Positions 8,543-17,549 are shown, counted from the stretch's first letter. The stretch: 64,000 bases of DNA from Microcella daejeonensis (GCF_026625045.1 NZ_CP113089.1:1922001-1986000), one strand, 5' to 3'. The notes: generated by a model not told the origin, from the letters alone. Numbers and translations: made by a program.

Positions 8543-9450
8543 AGGAAGCCTTTCGCGGAGCGGCTGCGGGGGGATCCGCTGCCGGGCAGGTTCGAGACGG
8601 GGTAGCGGCGGCCGAAGCGCCCGAGCACGAGCAGCAGCAGCAACGGGGGCAGGATGGCGCTGACCGAGAGCACGGCGACGACCGCGCTGTTGCCGACGCC
8701 CGCCGCGGAGCCCGCGACGAGCAGCGGCAGCGTGATGATCGTGCCGCCGCCGACGAGCACGGTGATGACGTAGTCGCTCCAGCCGACGAGGAACGCGAGG
8801 AACGCCGCGCGCGCGAGACCCGGCGCGACGAGCGGCAGGTGCACCCGCCACAGCACGTGCCGGCGCGTGGCGCCGAGGGTGCGCGCCTCCTCCTCGTAGG
8901 CCATGTCGTGCGCGGCGTAGGCGACGCGCATCGTGTACACGGTGTACGGGATGGCGGCGGCGACGAGCAGGATGACGACGGCCACGAGCCCGGGCACGCG
9001 GGCCCGCAGCAGCACGACGGTGAGGCCCATGACGGCGACGAAGGCGGGCAGGGCGAGGGGGGCGAGCAGGATGCCGCTCACGAGCCGCGGCGCCGGCACC
9101 GAGCCCTTCGTGAGCGCGCGCGCCGCCATGGCTCCGAGCGGCGTGGCGATGGCCGCGACCACGAGGCCGAGCACCAGGGATCGGCCGAAGGCCGGCACCG
9201 CCCCCTGCGCCACGGCCGACGCCGCCCCCGAGAATCCCCACTCCGTGGGCAGCGGGGCGGGGAACGACCACCGATCGGCGACCATCCACAGCAGCAGGGG
9301 CACGATGGGCAGCGCGAACCAGACGGCGAGCAGCGCGGCGACGATCACGCGCACGGTGCGGTCGACCGGCCGCGGCCGCATGAGCCCGCGGGCGCCGGTC
9401 GTGCGGTCGTCGGGGGTGACCCGCTGCCCGTAGGGCACCATCATCGCCAT
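8539..9450 (-). CDS. ABC transporter permease (YnjC-like, second half)
   Basis: A 303-aa inner-membrane permease of the binding-protein-dependent type, with about six hydrophobic helices. The EAA loop is seen as EEEARTLGATRRHVLWRVHLPLV. The start used is the ATG at 9450; a later in-frame ATG in MRPRPVDRT is possible. It lies 43 bp downstream of the first permease and overlaps the ATPase gene by 4 nt. Together the two permeases form the channel. Confidence 0.9.
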   Translation of the reverse strand: MAMMVPYGQRVTPDDRTTGARGLMRPRPVDRTVRVIVAALLAVWFALPIVPLLLWMVADRWSFPAPLPTEWGFSGAASAVAQGAVPAFGRSLVLGLVVAAIATPLGAMAARALTKGSVPAPRLVSGILLAPLALPAFVAVMGLTVVLLRARVPGLVAVVILLVAAAIPYTVYTMRVAYAAHDMAYEEEARTLGATRRHVLWRVHLPLVAPGLARAAFLAFLVGWSDYVITVLVGGGTIITLPLLVAGSAAGVGNSAVVAVLSVSAILPPLLLLLVLGRFGRRYPVSNLPGSGSPRSRSAKGFL

Positions 9451-9493
9451 CAGCGTCCGCCCGCAGGTCTCGGTCGATCCGTCGTCATGCCGG

Positions 9494-10333
9494 TCACTTC
9501 CACAGCGGCGTGCGCCGCAGCAGGGCCATGCCGACGCCGACGGCGACGAGGCTGATGAGCGTGGTGATGACGGCGACGGCGGCGGCCTCGGGCCGCGAGG
9601 TGAGGGTGATCGAGTCGAAGAGCCGGAAGGCGAGCACCGGCAGCGGCTCGGGGTAGGGGCGGCCGAGCAGCCAGGCCACCTCGTACGAGCCGAGGGTGTA
9701 GACGAAGACGATCATGGCGCAGACGATCACCGCGGGCCGGGCGAGCGGGATGACGACGTGCCGCAGGCGGCGGGCGCGCGAGGCGCCGAGCAGGGCGGCG
9801 GTCTCGTCGTAGCGGGCGACGCGGCTCGCGAGCACCCCGGCGACGACGAGGGCGACGAAGGCCGACTCCTTCCAGGTGTACTCGAAGACGACGGCGGCCC
9901 ACCAGGCGCCGCCGACGATGTCGGGCCAGTCGCCGGAGGAGATGCCGAGGATGCGGGGCAGGATGCCGGCGTCGGAGAGCAGGAGACCCACCGAGGCGGC
10001 GCCGACGAGGTGGGGGATGGGGATGGTGATCGCCGAGAGTCCCGCCACGAGGCGGCCGGTGATCCGGCCCTGGGTGATGACGACGGCGGCCGCGAGCCCG
10101 ATGACGCAGGAGAGCGCGGTCGAGGCCGTCGCGATGGCGAGGGAGAGGCCGACGCCGGTGAGGAGCTCGTCGGCGTTGGCGCCGTAGGCGTCGAGCGAGA
10201 GGCGGGCATCCCCCACGAGCGGAGCGAGACCGATGCTCTGCACCACCGACATGAGGATGCCGCCGATGACGACGAAACCGGCGACGAGGAGGGCGGGGGT
10301 GACGAGCGCGGCGGAGAGCCAGCGCCTGCGCAC
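9494..10333 (-). CDS. ABC transporter permease (YnjC-like, first half)
   Basis: A 279-aa permease with six predicted helices and a cytoplasmic loop DETAALLGASRARRLRHVVI that matches the EAA motif contacting the ATPase. In E. coli YnjC the two permease halves are fused; here they are two genes. It follows the binding-protein gene after a 93-bp gap containing a hairpin. Confidence 0.9.
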   Translation of the reverse strand: MRRRWLSAALVTPALLVAGFVVIGGILMSVVQSIGLAPLVGDARLSLDAYGANADELLTGVGLSLAIATASTALSCVIGLAAAVVITQGRITGRLVAGLSAITIPIPHLVGAASVGLLLSDAGILPRILGISSGDWPDIVGGAWWAAVVFEYTWKESAFVALVVAGVLASRVARYDETAALLGASRARRLRHVVIPLARPAVIVCAMIVFVYTLGSYEVAWLLGRPYPEPLPVLAFRLFDSITLTSRPEAAAVAVITTLISLVAVGVGMALLRRTPLWK

Positions 10334-10354
10334 GCGGTCGCGGTCGGCCGGCGC

Positions 10355-10401
10355 CCACGACGAACGCCGGGAACCCGCGGTGCGGGCCCCCGGCGTCGTG
10401 G
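10355..10401 (-). terminator. Hairpin between binding-protein and permease genes
   Basis: Two-part stem: CCACGA/TCGTGG outside and CGCCGGG/CCCGGCG inside, with a CGAA bulge. It lies between the binding-protein stop and the first permease. A partial terminator or mRNA-stabilising stem here would raise binding-protein output over permease output; this role is inferred from position. Confidence 0.6.
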
Positions 10402-10426
10402 TCGTCGTCGAGGTCAGTGCTCTGCC

Positions 10427-11674
10427 TTACCGGGCGAGCACCTGCTGGCGCCAGCCCTCGTCGATCGGCGAGACCCAGCCCGAGGCGAGCTCGGGGTTGG
10501 CGTTCTCGCTGAGCACGTCGTAGGCGGGCACGACCGGCGACTCGGGGATCGCGTCGAACTGCGCGCGCTCCTCCTCGCTCAGCTGGTCGAGGTCGAGCAC
10601 GGTGAACTGGCCCCAGGTGTCGGGCAGGGCCTTGGCGACCTGCTGCTCGACGGAGAGAGCGATGTTCGCCACGACCATGGCGCCGGCCTTGCTGCCCGAG
10701 GTCGAGGCGAGGCCGAGGAAGCTGGCGTTGCCGACGGTGCCCTCATCGAGCGTGAGCACCTTGGTGCCGGCGGGGTACGTGCCGTTCGCCACGAGCTCGG
10801 TGAGCGTCGCGGGGCCGTAGGTCATCGTGAAGTCGACCTCGCCGTTGGCGAAGAGCTCGTTGAGCTCGTTCGAGTCCTGCGGGTAGGTCGCGCCCTCGCG
10901 CCACAGCGACGGGGCGAGATCCTGCAGCTCCTCGTAGAGTGCGGGGGTGACCTCGTCGAAGTCGGCCTGGTCGAAGGCGAGCGGCACGTTCTCGTAGCCG
11001 CCGTTGACGCTGTAGAGCACCTCGCGCACGAAGACCGAGCCGGTGAAGTCCGGCGGGGCCGGGTAGGTGAAGCGGCCCGGGTTGGCGCGCGCCCAGTCGA
11101 GCAGCTCCTCCATCGAGCTCGGCACGTCGGTGACCGTGTCGCTGTTGTAGACGAAGGTGAACTGCGCCTTGTGCCACGGGGCCTCGCAGCCGTCGACCGG
11201 CGTGCCGAAGTCGTCCTGCAGCAGCGGGTCGTCGGGGTCGGTCAGCGCCATGTTCGGCAGCATGTCGGTCCAGCCGCACTCCCAGGCGCCCGCCTCCTTG
11301 CCGGTGCCGAAGTTGTTGCCGTTGACCCACACGAGGTCGACCTCGCCGTCGGTCTCACCGGCCTGCACCTCGCTGAGGATGCGGTTGAGGGCGTCGGGGG
11401 TGTCGGCGATCGGCACGCGCTCGAGCGTGACGCCGGCCTCGGCGGCGGCCGGGATGAGCTCGGAGTCGATGTAGGCGTTGCCCTGCTCGTCTCCGCCGTA
11501 CATCCAGAGGCGCACGGTCTGGCCGTCGGCGGCCTCGAGCACCTCCTCCCAGCTGCCGTACTCCTGGTCGTCGGCGGCGTCGCCGGCGGGGGCCGAGCAG
11601 GCGGCCAGCGAGGCCGCCAGTCCGAGCGCGAGGGCGCCGGCGGTGACCGCGCGGCGGGGGTTCGTTGTGATCAC
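10427..11674 (-). CDS. ABC substrate-binding lipoprotein (YnjB-like)
   Basis: A 415-aa extracellular binding protein. A signal peptide ends in a lipobox (SLAACSAP), giving a lipid-anchored protein. The pattern GQTVRLWMYGGDEQGNAYID and VDLVWVNGNNFGTGKEAGAW matches the YnjB branch of extracellular binding proteins, whose ligand is unsettled; thiamine-related compounds have been suggested for relatives. It heads the four-gene importer operon and is divergent from the TVP38 gene, with about 100 bp of shared promoter space. Confidence 0.88.
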   Translation of the reverse strand: MITTNPRRAVTAGALALGLAASLAACSAPAGDAADDQEYGSWEEVLEAADGQTVRLWMYGGDEQGNAYIDSELIPAAAEAGVTLERVPIADTPDALNRILSEVQAGETDGEVDLVWVNGNNFGTGKEAGAWECGWTDMLPNMALTDPDDPLLQDDFGTPVDGCEAPWHKAQFTFVYNSDTVTDVPSSMEELLDWARANPGRFTYPAPPDFTGSVFVREVLYSVNGGYENVPLAFDQADFDEVTPALYEELQDLAPSLWREGATYPQDSNELNELFANGEVDFTMTYGPATLTELVANGTYPAGTKVLTLDEGTVGNASFLGLASTSGSKAGAMVVANIALSVEQQVAKALPDTWGQFTVLDLDQLSEEERAQFDAIPESPVVPAYDVLSENANPELASGWVSPIDEGWRQQVLAR

Positions 11675-11775
11675 GTTGCTCCTGAGGAGAAGGGGCCGGG
11701 CGCCGTGTGCGCCCGGGTGATGAATGCTGCGTCGGCTCCGGCGGTGAGTCGGGCCGACTCCTAGAATGACCCACG

Positions 11776-12546
11776 ATGAGCGATTCGCAGCACGACCACG
11801 CCGCGGCCCCCGAGCGGGCTGCGGGCAGCACGGCGACGATCGCTCGCGCGATCGCTCTGGCGGTGTTCGGAGCGGTCGCCGTACTCGTCTGGATCCTCGT
11901 GCCGCTGCCCTCGGTCGACGAGGTGCGCGCCGCGGTCGGCGGCCTCGGACCCCTCGGCGGCATCGTGCTCGCCCTGGCGTACGCCGCCATCACGCTCACC
12001 CCCGCGCCGAAGAACGTGCTGACCGTCGCGGCCGGCCTCGCCTTCGGGTTCTGGCAGGCGATGCTCTGGGTCTACCTCGGCGCACTTCTCGGTGCCGCCG
12101 CGGCGTTCGTGCTCTCGCGCCGCCTCGGTCGCGAGGCGGTCGAGCGCTACACGGGCGCCCGCGTCGAGCGCTTCGACGAGCTCGTGCGCCGTCGAGGCCT
12201 TGTGGCGATGATCGGGGTGCGGCTGGTGCCGGTGCTCCCCTTCACCGCGATCAACTACCTGGCGGGGCTCTCGGCCGTGCGCCGGCGCGACTACGCGCTC
12301 GGCACGGCCATCGGCATCGTGCCGGGCACCGTCGCCTACATCGCCGTCGGCGCCTTCGGTCTCGACGCGGGCTGGCAGGCCTGGGCGGCCATCGGGGGCC
12401 TCGTCGTGCTCACCCTCGCGGGCGGGGCCGTCGCGCTCGTGCGGCGGCGCCGCGGTCGGGATGCCCGTGCCGCCGCCGCGACCGCGAGCGGGCATCCCGC
12501 CCCCGCGCCCGCCGCGTCGCCCGCCACCCCGCCGCAGGAGGCCTGA
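11776..12546 (+). CDS. TVP38/TMEM64 family (VTT domain) membrane protein
   Basis: A 256-aa polytopic membrane protein with the VTT (SNARE-associated) domain. Diagnostic stretches are TLTPAPKNVLTVAAGLAFG, the GxxxG-rich helix LWVYLGALLGAAAAFVLSR, and GVRLVPVLPFTAINYLAG. The C-terminus is a basic then Ala/Pro-rich cytoplasmic tail. Family members are linked to phospholipid handling or membrane integrity. Its stop overlaps the start of the phosphatidyltransferase gene by one base (TGATG), which supports a shared role in lipid metabolism. Confidence 0.9.
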   Translation: MSDSQHDHAAAPERAAGSTATIARAIALAVFGAVAVLVWILVPLPSVDEVRAAVGGLGPLGGIVLALAYAAITLTPAPKNVLTVAAGLAFGFWQAMLWVYLGALLGAAAAFVLSRRLGREAVERYTGARVERFDELVRRRGLVAMIGVRLVPVLPFTAINYLAGLSAVRRRDYALGTAIGIVPGTVAYIAVGAFGLDAGWQAWAAIGGLVVLTLAGGAVALVRRRRGRDARAAAATASGHPAPAPAASPATPPQEA

Positions 12547-13175
12547 TGCTCGACCGCCGCGCCCGGGCGCTGCTCGCCCGCCCCGTCGATGCGATCACCC
12601 GCGCCGTCGACCGCCCCGGCATCACCCCCGACGGGCTCACGCTCGCGGGGCTCGGCCTGGGGCTCGCCTCGGCGCTCGCCGCGGGTCTGCAGCTGTGGGC
12701 GCTCGCGCTCGTGCTGTGGCTCGTCTCGCGCGTCGTCGACGGGGTCGACGGGGCCCTCGCCCGCCGGCGCCGCGCGGACGGGCGCCTGTCGAGCGAGAGC
12801 CAGGCCGGCGGGTTCCTCGACATCACGGCCGACTTCGTCGTCTACGGCGCGACCGTCGTGGGCGTCGCCGTCGGCGCGACCGCCGGCTTCGGAGCCCCGT
12901 GGTGGCCGTTCCTGCTCGTGCTCCTCGTCTACTACGTCAACGGCACGGCGTTCCTGGCGTTCTCGTCGATCGCCGAGCGCACGGGCCGCCGCATCGATGA
13001 CGGCCGCTCGCTGTCGTTCCTCGGCGGCCTCGCCGAGGGCACCGAGACGATCATCGTGCACGCCCTGTGGCTGATCCTGCCGTTCTGGGCCTGGCAGATC
13101 GCGCTCGTCTGGGTCGTGGTCGTCGGCATCAGCGCGACCCAGCGCATGGTGGCGGGGTACCGCGCGCTGCGATGA
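12546..13175 (+). CDS. CDP-alcohol phosphatidyltransferase
   Basis: A 209-aa integral membrane enzyme transferring a phospho-lipid group from a CDP-alcohol to an alcohol acceptor. The hallmark DG-x2-(A)R-x8-G-x3-D-x3-D is visible: DGVDGALARRR followed by GGFLDITADF (the spacing is a few residues longer than in the textbook motif). Several hydrophobic helices follow. It is translationally coupled to the VTT protein upstream. The acceptor (glycerol phosphate, inositol phosphate or other) cannot be told from the sequence. Confidence 0.88.
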   Translation: MLDRRARALLARPVDAITRAVDRPGITPDGLTLAGLGLGLASALAAGLQLWALALVLWLVSRVVDGVDGALARRRRADGRLSSESQAGGFLDITADFVVYGATVVGVAVGATAGFGAPWWPFLLVLLVYYVNGTAFLAFSSIAERTGRRIDDGRSLSFLGGLAEGTETIIVHALWLILPFWAWQIALVWVVVVGISATQRMVAGYRALR

Positions 13176-13214
13176 CGGGGGAATGCCCGTCGGCCGCGCG
13201 GGGTTGGCCCGAGG

Positions 13215-14228
13215 GTGAGTGACGAGCGCAGCATCCCCCTCTCCCTTCTCGATCTGGCCCCCATCGCCCCCGGGCAGTCGGTGGGCGAGAGCTTCGCGGC
13301 GAGCGTGCGCCTCGCGCAGACGGGGGAGGAGGCCGGCTACCGCCGCGTCTGGTACGCCGAGCACCACAGCATGGCCACGATCGCCTCCTCGGCGCCCGCC
13401 GTGCTCATCGCGCACATCGCCGCGCACACCTCGACGATCCGCCTCGGGGCGGGCGGCGTCATGCTGCCCAATCACGCGCCGCTCACGATCGCCGAGCAGT
13501 ACGGCACCCTCGCCGAGCTGCACCCCGAGCGCATCGACCTCGGGCTGGGGCGCGCGCCCGGCAGCGACCGCACCACGATGCGGGCGCTGCGGCGCGATGC
13601 CGCCTCGAGCGAGGCGTTCCCGCAGGACGTGCGCGAGCTGCAGGGCTACCTCGCCGACGACTCGCTCATCCCCGGGGTCCGTGCCGTTCCCGGCGCCGGA
13701 ACGAACGTGCCCCTCTACATCCTCGGCTCGTCCCTCTTCGGGGCGCAGCTCGCCGCCGCCTTCGGTCTGCCGTTCGCCTTCGCCTCGCACTTCGCGCCCG
13801 ACCTGCTGCTGGAGGCCTCCGCCCGCTACCGCGCCGGCTTCACGCCCTCAGCCCAGCTCGCCGAGCCCCACATGATCGCCGCCGTCAACGTCATCGCGGC
13901 GGAGACCGACGAGGATGCCCGGGCGCAGCACCGCGCCGCCGTGCGGCATCGCGTGCGGCTGATGATCGCGCGCGGGCCCGAGCCGGTGACCTACAGCGAC
14001 GAGCAGATCGACGCGTTCCTCACCACGCCGCAGGGAGCGCAGATCGCCGACATGATGCGGCACACCGCGGTCGGCGCTCCGGGGGAAGTGCGCCAGTACC
14101 TGCACGAGTTCGCGCGGCACGCCCAGGCCGACGAGCTCATCACCGCGCACGCCTCGCTCGACCTCGACGCGCGGCTGGCGTCGGTGCGGCTCACGGCCGA
14201 GGCGATGCGGCCCGTGCTGGCGGCGTAG
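13215..14228 (+). CDS. LLM class flavin-dependent oxidoreductase
   Basis: A 337-aa luciferase-like monooxygenase (MsnO8-type). The start is GTG 13215 (VSDERSIPLSLLDLAPI). Typical features: YRRVWYAEHHSM near residue 45, the RLGAGGVMLPNHAPLTIAEQ barrel strand, and the ERIDLGLGRAPGSDRTTMRA flavin-phosphate region. It oxidises an unknown substrate with reduced FMN. It stands 39 bp after the phosphatidyltransferase and has no evident functional tie to it. Confidence 0.92.
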   Translation: MSDERSIPLSLLDLAPIAPGQSVGESFAASVRLAQTGEEAGYRRVWYAEHHSMATIASSAPAVLIAHIAAHTSTIRLGAGGVMLPNHAPLTIAEQYGTLAELHPERIDLGLGRAPGSDRTTMRALRRDAASSEAFPQDVRELQGYLADDSLIPGVRAVPGAGTNVPLYILGSSLFGAQLAAAFGLPFAFASHFAPDLLLEASARYRAGFTPSAQLAEPHMIAAVNVIAAETDEDARAQHRAAVRHRVRLMIARGPEPVTYSDEQIDAFLTTPQGAQIADMMRHTAVGAPGEVRQYLHEFARHAQADELITAHASLDLDARLASVRLTAEAMRPVLAA

Positions 14229-14286
14229 GCCCCGCGGGGGCATCCCGACTGCCGGCGATCACGCGATCGCCTCGTCCCGCGAGGGG

Positions 14287-14514
14287 TCAGGGCCGCACGC
14301 GCACCGTGCGGCCCTCAAAGCTCACAACATCGCCGTCGTGCAGTTGGCGGCCCCGGCGACGATCGACCTCGCCGTTCACGGTGACGTAGCCGTCGATGAT
14401 GACCTCCTTGGCGTCGCCGCCGGAGTCGAGCAGGCCGGAGAACTTCAGGAACTGCCCGAGGCGGATCATGTCGCCGCCGATGGATACGGCCTCGATCGGA
14501 TCGTCAGTCGTCAT
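14287..14514 (-). CDS. Small S4-domain RNA-binding protein
   Basis: A 75-aa protein made of a single S4 RNA-binding domain (IRLGQFLKFSGLLDSGGDAK, then VTVNGEVDRRRGRQLHDGD). It resembles YbcJ/YaaA-type small S4 proteins, thought to bind structured RNA or ribosome intermediates. It lies alone between a converging oxidoreductase and the DedA gene upstream on the same strand. Confidence 0.88.
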   Translation of the reverse strand: MTTDDPIEAVSIGGDMIRLGQFLKFSGLLDSGGDAKEVIIDGYVTVNGEVDRRRGRQLHDGDVVSFEGRTVRVRP

Positions 14515-14545
14515 CCCTGAATGCTAACGACCCGCGGGGATGCCC

Positions 14546-15352
14546 TCAGAGCAGTCCGTCGGGCTTCTCGTGACGGCCGTCGGGCTTGCCGACGACCTTG
14601 CGCGGGTCGTGCGCGCCCGTGTGCGCGGCCTCGTGCCGGCCGTCGTGCTGCTCGCCCTCGACCCAGATGGTCGGCTCGGGAACGGGGATGCCGGCCTTCT
14701 CGAGCGCCTCTTCCTGCTTCTGCTCGCGGCGCTCCTTGAGCACGTGGAAGGCGATGCCGAGCAGCACGAACCCGATGATGATGAGCAGCACGGTCTCGAA
14801 GTGCGCCGTCACGAGGTCGGCGACCCCGGGGATGTGCGCGACGCCCCAGCCGAGCAGCGTCAGCCCGGTGCCCCAGAGAACGGCGCCGATCGTGTCGAAG
14901 AAGAGGAAGGTGCGGTAGTTCATGCGCCCGACGCCGGCGGCGACGGGGGCGATCGTGCGCACCACCGCGATGAAGCGGGCGATCGTGATGGCGAAGCCGC
15001 CGTACTTGAGGAAGAAGGCCTCGGTGCGGGCGACGGACTTCTTCGAGAAGAACCCGGCCGACTTGCGCTCGAAGATCGACGGGCCGACCGTGCGGCCGAT
15101 CCAGTAGCCGAGGTTGTCGCCGCCCATCGTCGCGAGCGTGATCGCGAGGCAGACGAGCCAGATCGGCTGCTCGACGACCCCGGTGTAGGTGAGAACGCCG
15201 GTGATGATGAGCAGGGTGTCGCCCGGCAGCAGGAAGCCGACCAGCAGGCCCGTCTCGACGAAGACGATGGCGCAGACGACGACGAGCGCCCACGGCCCGG
15301 CACCCGTGATGATCCCTTCGACATCGAAGAGACCGAGATCGGTCGCGAGCAT
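14546..15352 (-). CDS. DedA family membrane protein
   Basis: A 268-aa DedA/VTT protein with the family's re-entrant segment (FVETGLLVGFLLPGDTLLI), the conserved arginines in FARF-like TIARFIAVVRTIAPVAAG, and a C-terminal membrane helix. DedA proteins support membrane potential and recycle undecaprenyl phosphate or phosphatidylethanolamine in several bacteria. The last 60 residues are a charged His- and Glu-rich tail (GRHEAAHTGAHDPRK) outside the domain. It is the second VTT-superfamily member within 4 kb. Confidence 0.92.
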   Translation of the reverse strand: MLATDLGLFDVEGIITGAGPWALVVVCAIVFVETGLLVGFLLPGDTLLIITGVLTYTGVVEQPIWLVCLAITLATMGGDNLGYWIGRTVGPSIFERKSAGFFSKKSVARTEAFFLKYGGFAITIARFIAVVRTIAPVAAGVGRMNYRTFLFFDTIGAVLWGTGLTLLGWGVAHIPGVADLVTAHFETVLLIIIGFVLLGIAFHVLKERREQKQEEALEKAGIPVPEPTIWVEGEQHDGRHEAAHTGAHDPRKVVGKPDGRHEKPDGLL

Positions 15353-15588
15353 GCGGGGCTCCGGTGGCTGGGCGCGGATGAGGTGGCTTCAGCGTACTGC
15401 CGCGGGGTGAACGCGCGGATAACGGAACGGCCAGCATCGGCCGGGAGTGCGCGGCATCCCGGTCGCGCCTCGGGTGCGCCCGCCCCGTCCGCTCGGTTCG
15501 CTCCGTCCGCTCGACGGATGTCGGCGACCGCGCGTACTCTGCTGTTCGCGGTGGCCGGACTGCGCATCCCTGAGTCGAGGAGCGCGCG

Positions 15589-15915
15589 ATGGACGACCGG
15601 CGGCACGGCCCCGTCTGGCATCCCCTCCTCGCCGCCGTCGAGCACGAGCCGGGCCTCTGGCTCATGACCTCGCAGACGGGCGTCTACGCGGTCGTGCGGC
15701 TGATCCGCATCGGCGACGAGGTCGGGTACCGCGCGACCACCTACGACGAGCCGCGGCGCCTGCTCGGCTACCGCCGCACGCTGCGCTCGGCGTGCGAGCT
15801 CGCGCATCGCGCCTGGGTGCGCGGCCACGGGCCCGACCCGGGGGCCGACCAGTACCCGGTGTTCACCGTGCGGAAGGAGGGACTCGAACCCTCACGCCGA
15901 AGCACAGGAACCTAA
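15589..15915 (+). CDS. Small orphan protein overlapping tRNA-Leu antisense
   Basis: A 108-aa protein of unknown function. Residues 9-90 form a compact conserved unit (WHPLLAAVEHEPGLWLMTSQ, then GYRATTYDEPRRLLGYRRTL and SACELAHRAW) rich in Trp, His and Arg. An almost identical unit is encoded on the mobile island at 23981-24277; I count 58 identical residues over 81 aligned. The last 16 codons run into the tRNA-Leu gene on the other strand, so the C-terminal tail is antisense tRNA and probably carries no function. AGGAG lies about 8 nt before the ATG. Confidence 0.75.
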   Translation: MDDRRHGPVWHPLLAAVEHEPGLWLMTSQTGVYAVVRLIRIGDEVGYRATTYDEPRRLLGYRRTLRSACELAHRAWVRGHGPDPGADQYPVFTVRKEGLEPSRRSTGT

Positions 15916-15948
15916 ATCCTGCGTGTCTACCGATTCCACCACTCCCGC
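15869..15948 (-). tRNA. tRNA-Leu (anticodon UAG)
   Basis: Class II tRNA on the minus strand. The acceptor stem GCGGGAG pairs with CTTCCGC, the anticodon arm is CAGGA-TTTAGGT-TCCTG (anticodon TAG), a long variable arm of the leucine type follows, and the T arm carries GTTCGAGTC. CCA is not encoded. The neighbouring small orphan gene overlaps its 3' half antisense. Confidence 0.95.
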
Positions 15949-15996
15949 GAGCGGCGCCAGTCTAGCCAGCGGGCAGGCGGCATCGGGATGCTTCGC

Positions 15997-17490
15997 TCAC
16001 GCCCGCCCCGCCGCCACGAGCGCCGCCCACAGCTCCGCCCGCGCGGGGAACGCCTTGAGGTCGCGCCCGAGCAGCCCCTCCGCGCGCGCCACCCGGGCCC
16101 GGAGCGTGTGCCGATGCACCCCGAGGCGCGCGGCGGCCGCCTCGGCGACCGCGTCGGCGCCGAGCCATTCGGCCAGCGTGCGCACCAGCTGATCGCCCGT
16201 GCGCGCGTCGTGCTCGTCGAGCGGTGCGAGCACGGCGGCCGCGATGCGCCGGGTGTCATCGCCCGAGAGCGAGGCGAGCACCCCGTCGTCGCGCACGCTT
16301 GCGAAGTCGACGAGCGGGTGCGCCGCGCTCGCCCGATCCGCGGCGCGGCCGGCGTCGTCGACCGCGCCGGCGAGGCTCGCGTAGTCGGTGCCGCGCACGA
16401 GGCCGCCGGTGACACGGGTGCGCTCCACGATCTCGGCGACGAGGTCGGCGCGCGCCTCCGGCACGGCGATGACGATGCGCCCGCCGTCGCGCGCGTGGAA
16501 GAGGCCGCCGCGGCTGCGTTCGACCCGCGTCTCGAGCAGCTCGAGCACCCCGGCGCGCTGGGCGGCGAGCACATCGAGCACGGCGACGGCGAGCGGCTCC
16601 TCGGGCAGCGGCCCCCAGAGCGCGCGCGAGGTGGAGGCGACGAGCTCGCGCTCGCCGCGCAGCAGCGCGGCGAGCAGCCCCGTGCGCAGGTGGTCGATCG
16701 CGCGGGCGAGAGTGCGATCCCGCTCGAGGGCGAGGCCCGCCATGGCCACCACGCTCGTCACGACCGCGCGCACGGCGTCGTCGTGCGCCGCGGCGTCGCC
16801 GACCGCGAGGATGCCGCGGAGGGCATCCGATCGCCCCACCGTCTGCAGGGCGGTGCCGTCGACGGTCGTCGCAGCGCGGCGCCCCTCGGCGAGCAGGCGG
16901 CGGGCGGCGGCGAGCACCGCCGGGGTGAGCGCGGGGGCGGGGGAGCGCCCCGTGAGCGCGACCTCGCCGTCGGGGCCGAGCAGCGCCACGGGGGCGTCGA
17001 TGCGGCGCGCGAGCTCGTCGAGCGTGGCGGCGAGCCCGTCGGCCTTGAGAGCGGCGACCGCGATGGCGCGCTGGGTCTCGAGGCTCCAGCGCACACGGGC
17101 GTAGCGCTCGCGCTCCTCGGCGTCGGCGACCGCGCGGGCCACGGCGATGAACGGCGTGCGGTACGGCACCTCGAACAGGGCGATGCCGTGAGCGGTGCAG
17201 GCGCGCTCGAGCTCGGCGGGCGTGCCCGCGCGCACCACCTCGGTGCCGAAGCCGACCGCGGGAACGCCCGCGGCGGCGAGCCGCTCGACCCACGGCGCGA
17301 TCGCCGCATCGTCGGGCCACTGCGTGCCGGTGGTCAGCAGCGCGTCGCCGGGGGAGAGGAACGGCGTCGGATCGCTCAGATCGCTCGAGTGCACCCACTG
17401 CCACGGCCGGGCGAGCGCCTCGGCGTCGGCGGCGACGGCCCGCAGTCCGAGAGCGGGCACGGCGAGCATCTGCGCGAGCGTCACGGGCAT
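15997..17490 (-). CDS. PucR family transcriptional regulator
   Basis: A 497-aa regulator. The N-terminal PucR-type sensor domain (TLAQMLAVPALGLRAVA...) covers about residues 1-120, a GGDEF-like central region follows, and the C-terminus has the PucR helix-turn-helix (AAAARLGVHRHTLRARVARA). The ATG at 17490 is chosen because the domain begins there; a longer frame would run across the shared promoter. It is divergent from gabT-gabD, and PucR members often control neighbouring amine or purine catabolism genes, so it is the likely regulator of that operon. Confidence 0.92.
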   Translation of the reverse strand: MPVTLAQMLAVPALGLRAVAADAEALARPWQWVHSSDLSDPTPFLSPGDALLTTGTQWPDDAAIAPWVERLAAAGVPAVGFGTEVVRAGTPAELERACTAHGIALFEVPYRTPFIAVARAVADAEERERYARVRWSLETQRAIAVAALKADGLAATLDELARRIDAPVALLGPDGEVALTGRSPAPALTPAVLAAARRLLAEGRRAATTVDGTALQTVGRSDALRGILAVGDAAAHDDAVRAVVTSVVAMAGLALERDRTLARAIDHLRTGLLAALLRGERELVASTSRALWGPLPEEPLAVAVLDVLAAQRAGVLELLETRVERSRGGLFHARDGGRIVIAVPEARADLVAEIVERTRVTGGLVRGTDYASLAGAVDDAGRAADRASAAHPLVDFASVRDDGVLASLSGDDTRRIAAAVLAPLDEHDARTGDQLVRTLAEWLGADAVAEAAAARLGVHRHTLRARVARAEGLLGRDLKAFPARAELWAALVAAGRA

Positions 17491-17512
17491 GACGGCATCC
17501 TCTCCTCGCGCG

Positions 17513-17549
17513 TGTACGCGAAGTACAAACAATGTGCTCTGAATGTACA
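17513..17549. promoter_or_regulatory. Candidate operator in pucR-gabT intergenic region
   Basis: A TGTAC-5nt-GTACA inverted repeat (17513-17527) is followed 17 bp later by another TGTACA palindrome (17544-17549). It lies in the only shared regulatory space between the PucR regulator and gabT. Function is inferred from symmetry and position. Confidence 0.45.

Noticed and set aside
11675..11775. TPP riboswitch upstream of the YnjB-like gene
   Set aside because: The conserved thi-box sequence elements are not present in the leader.
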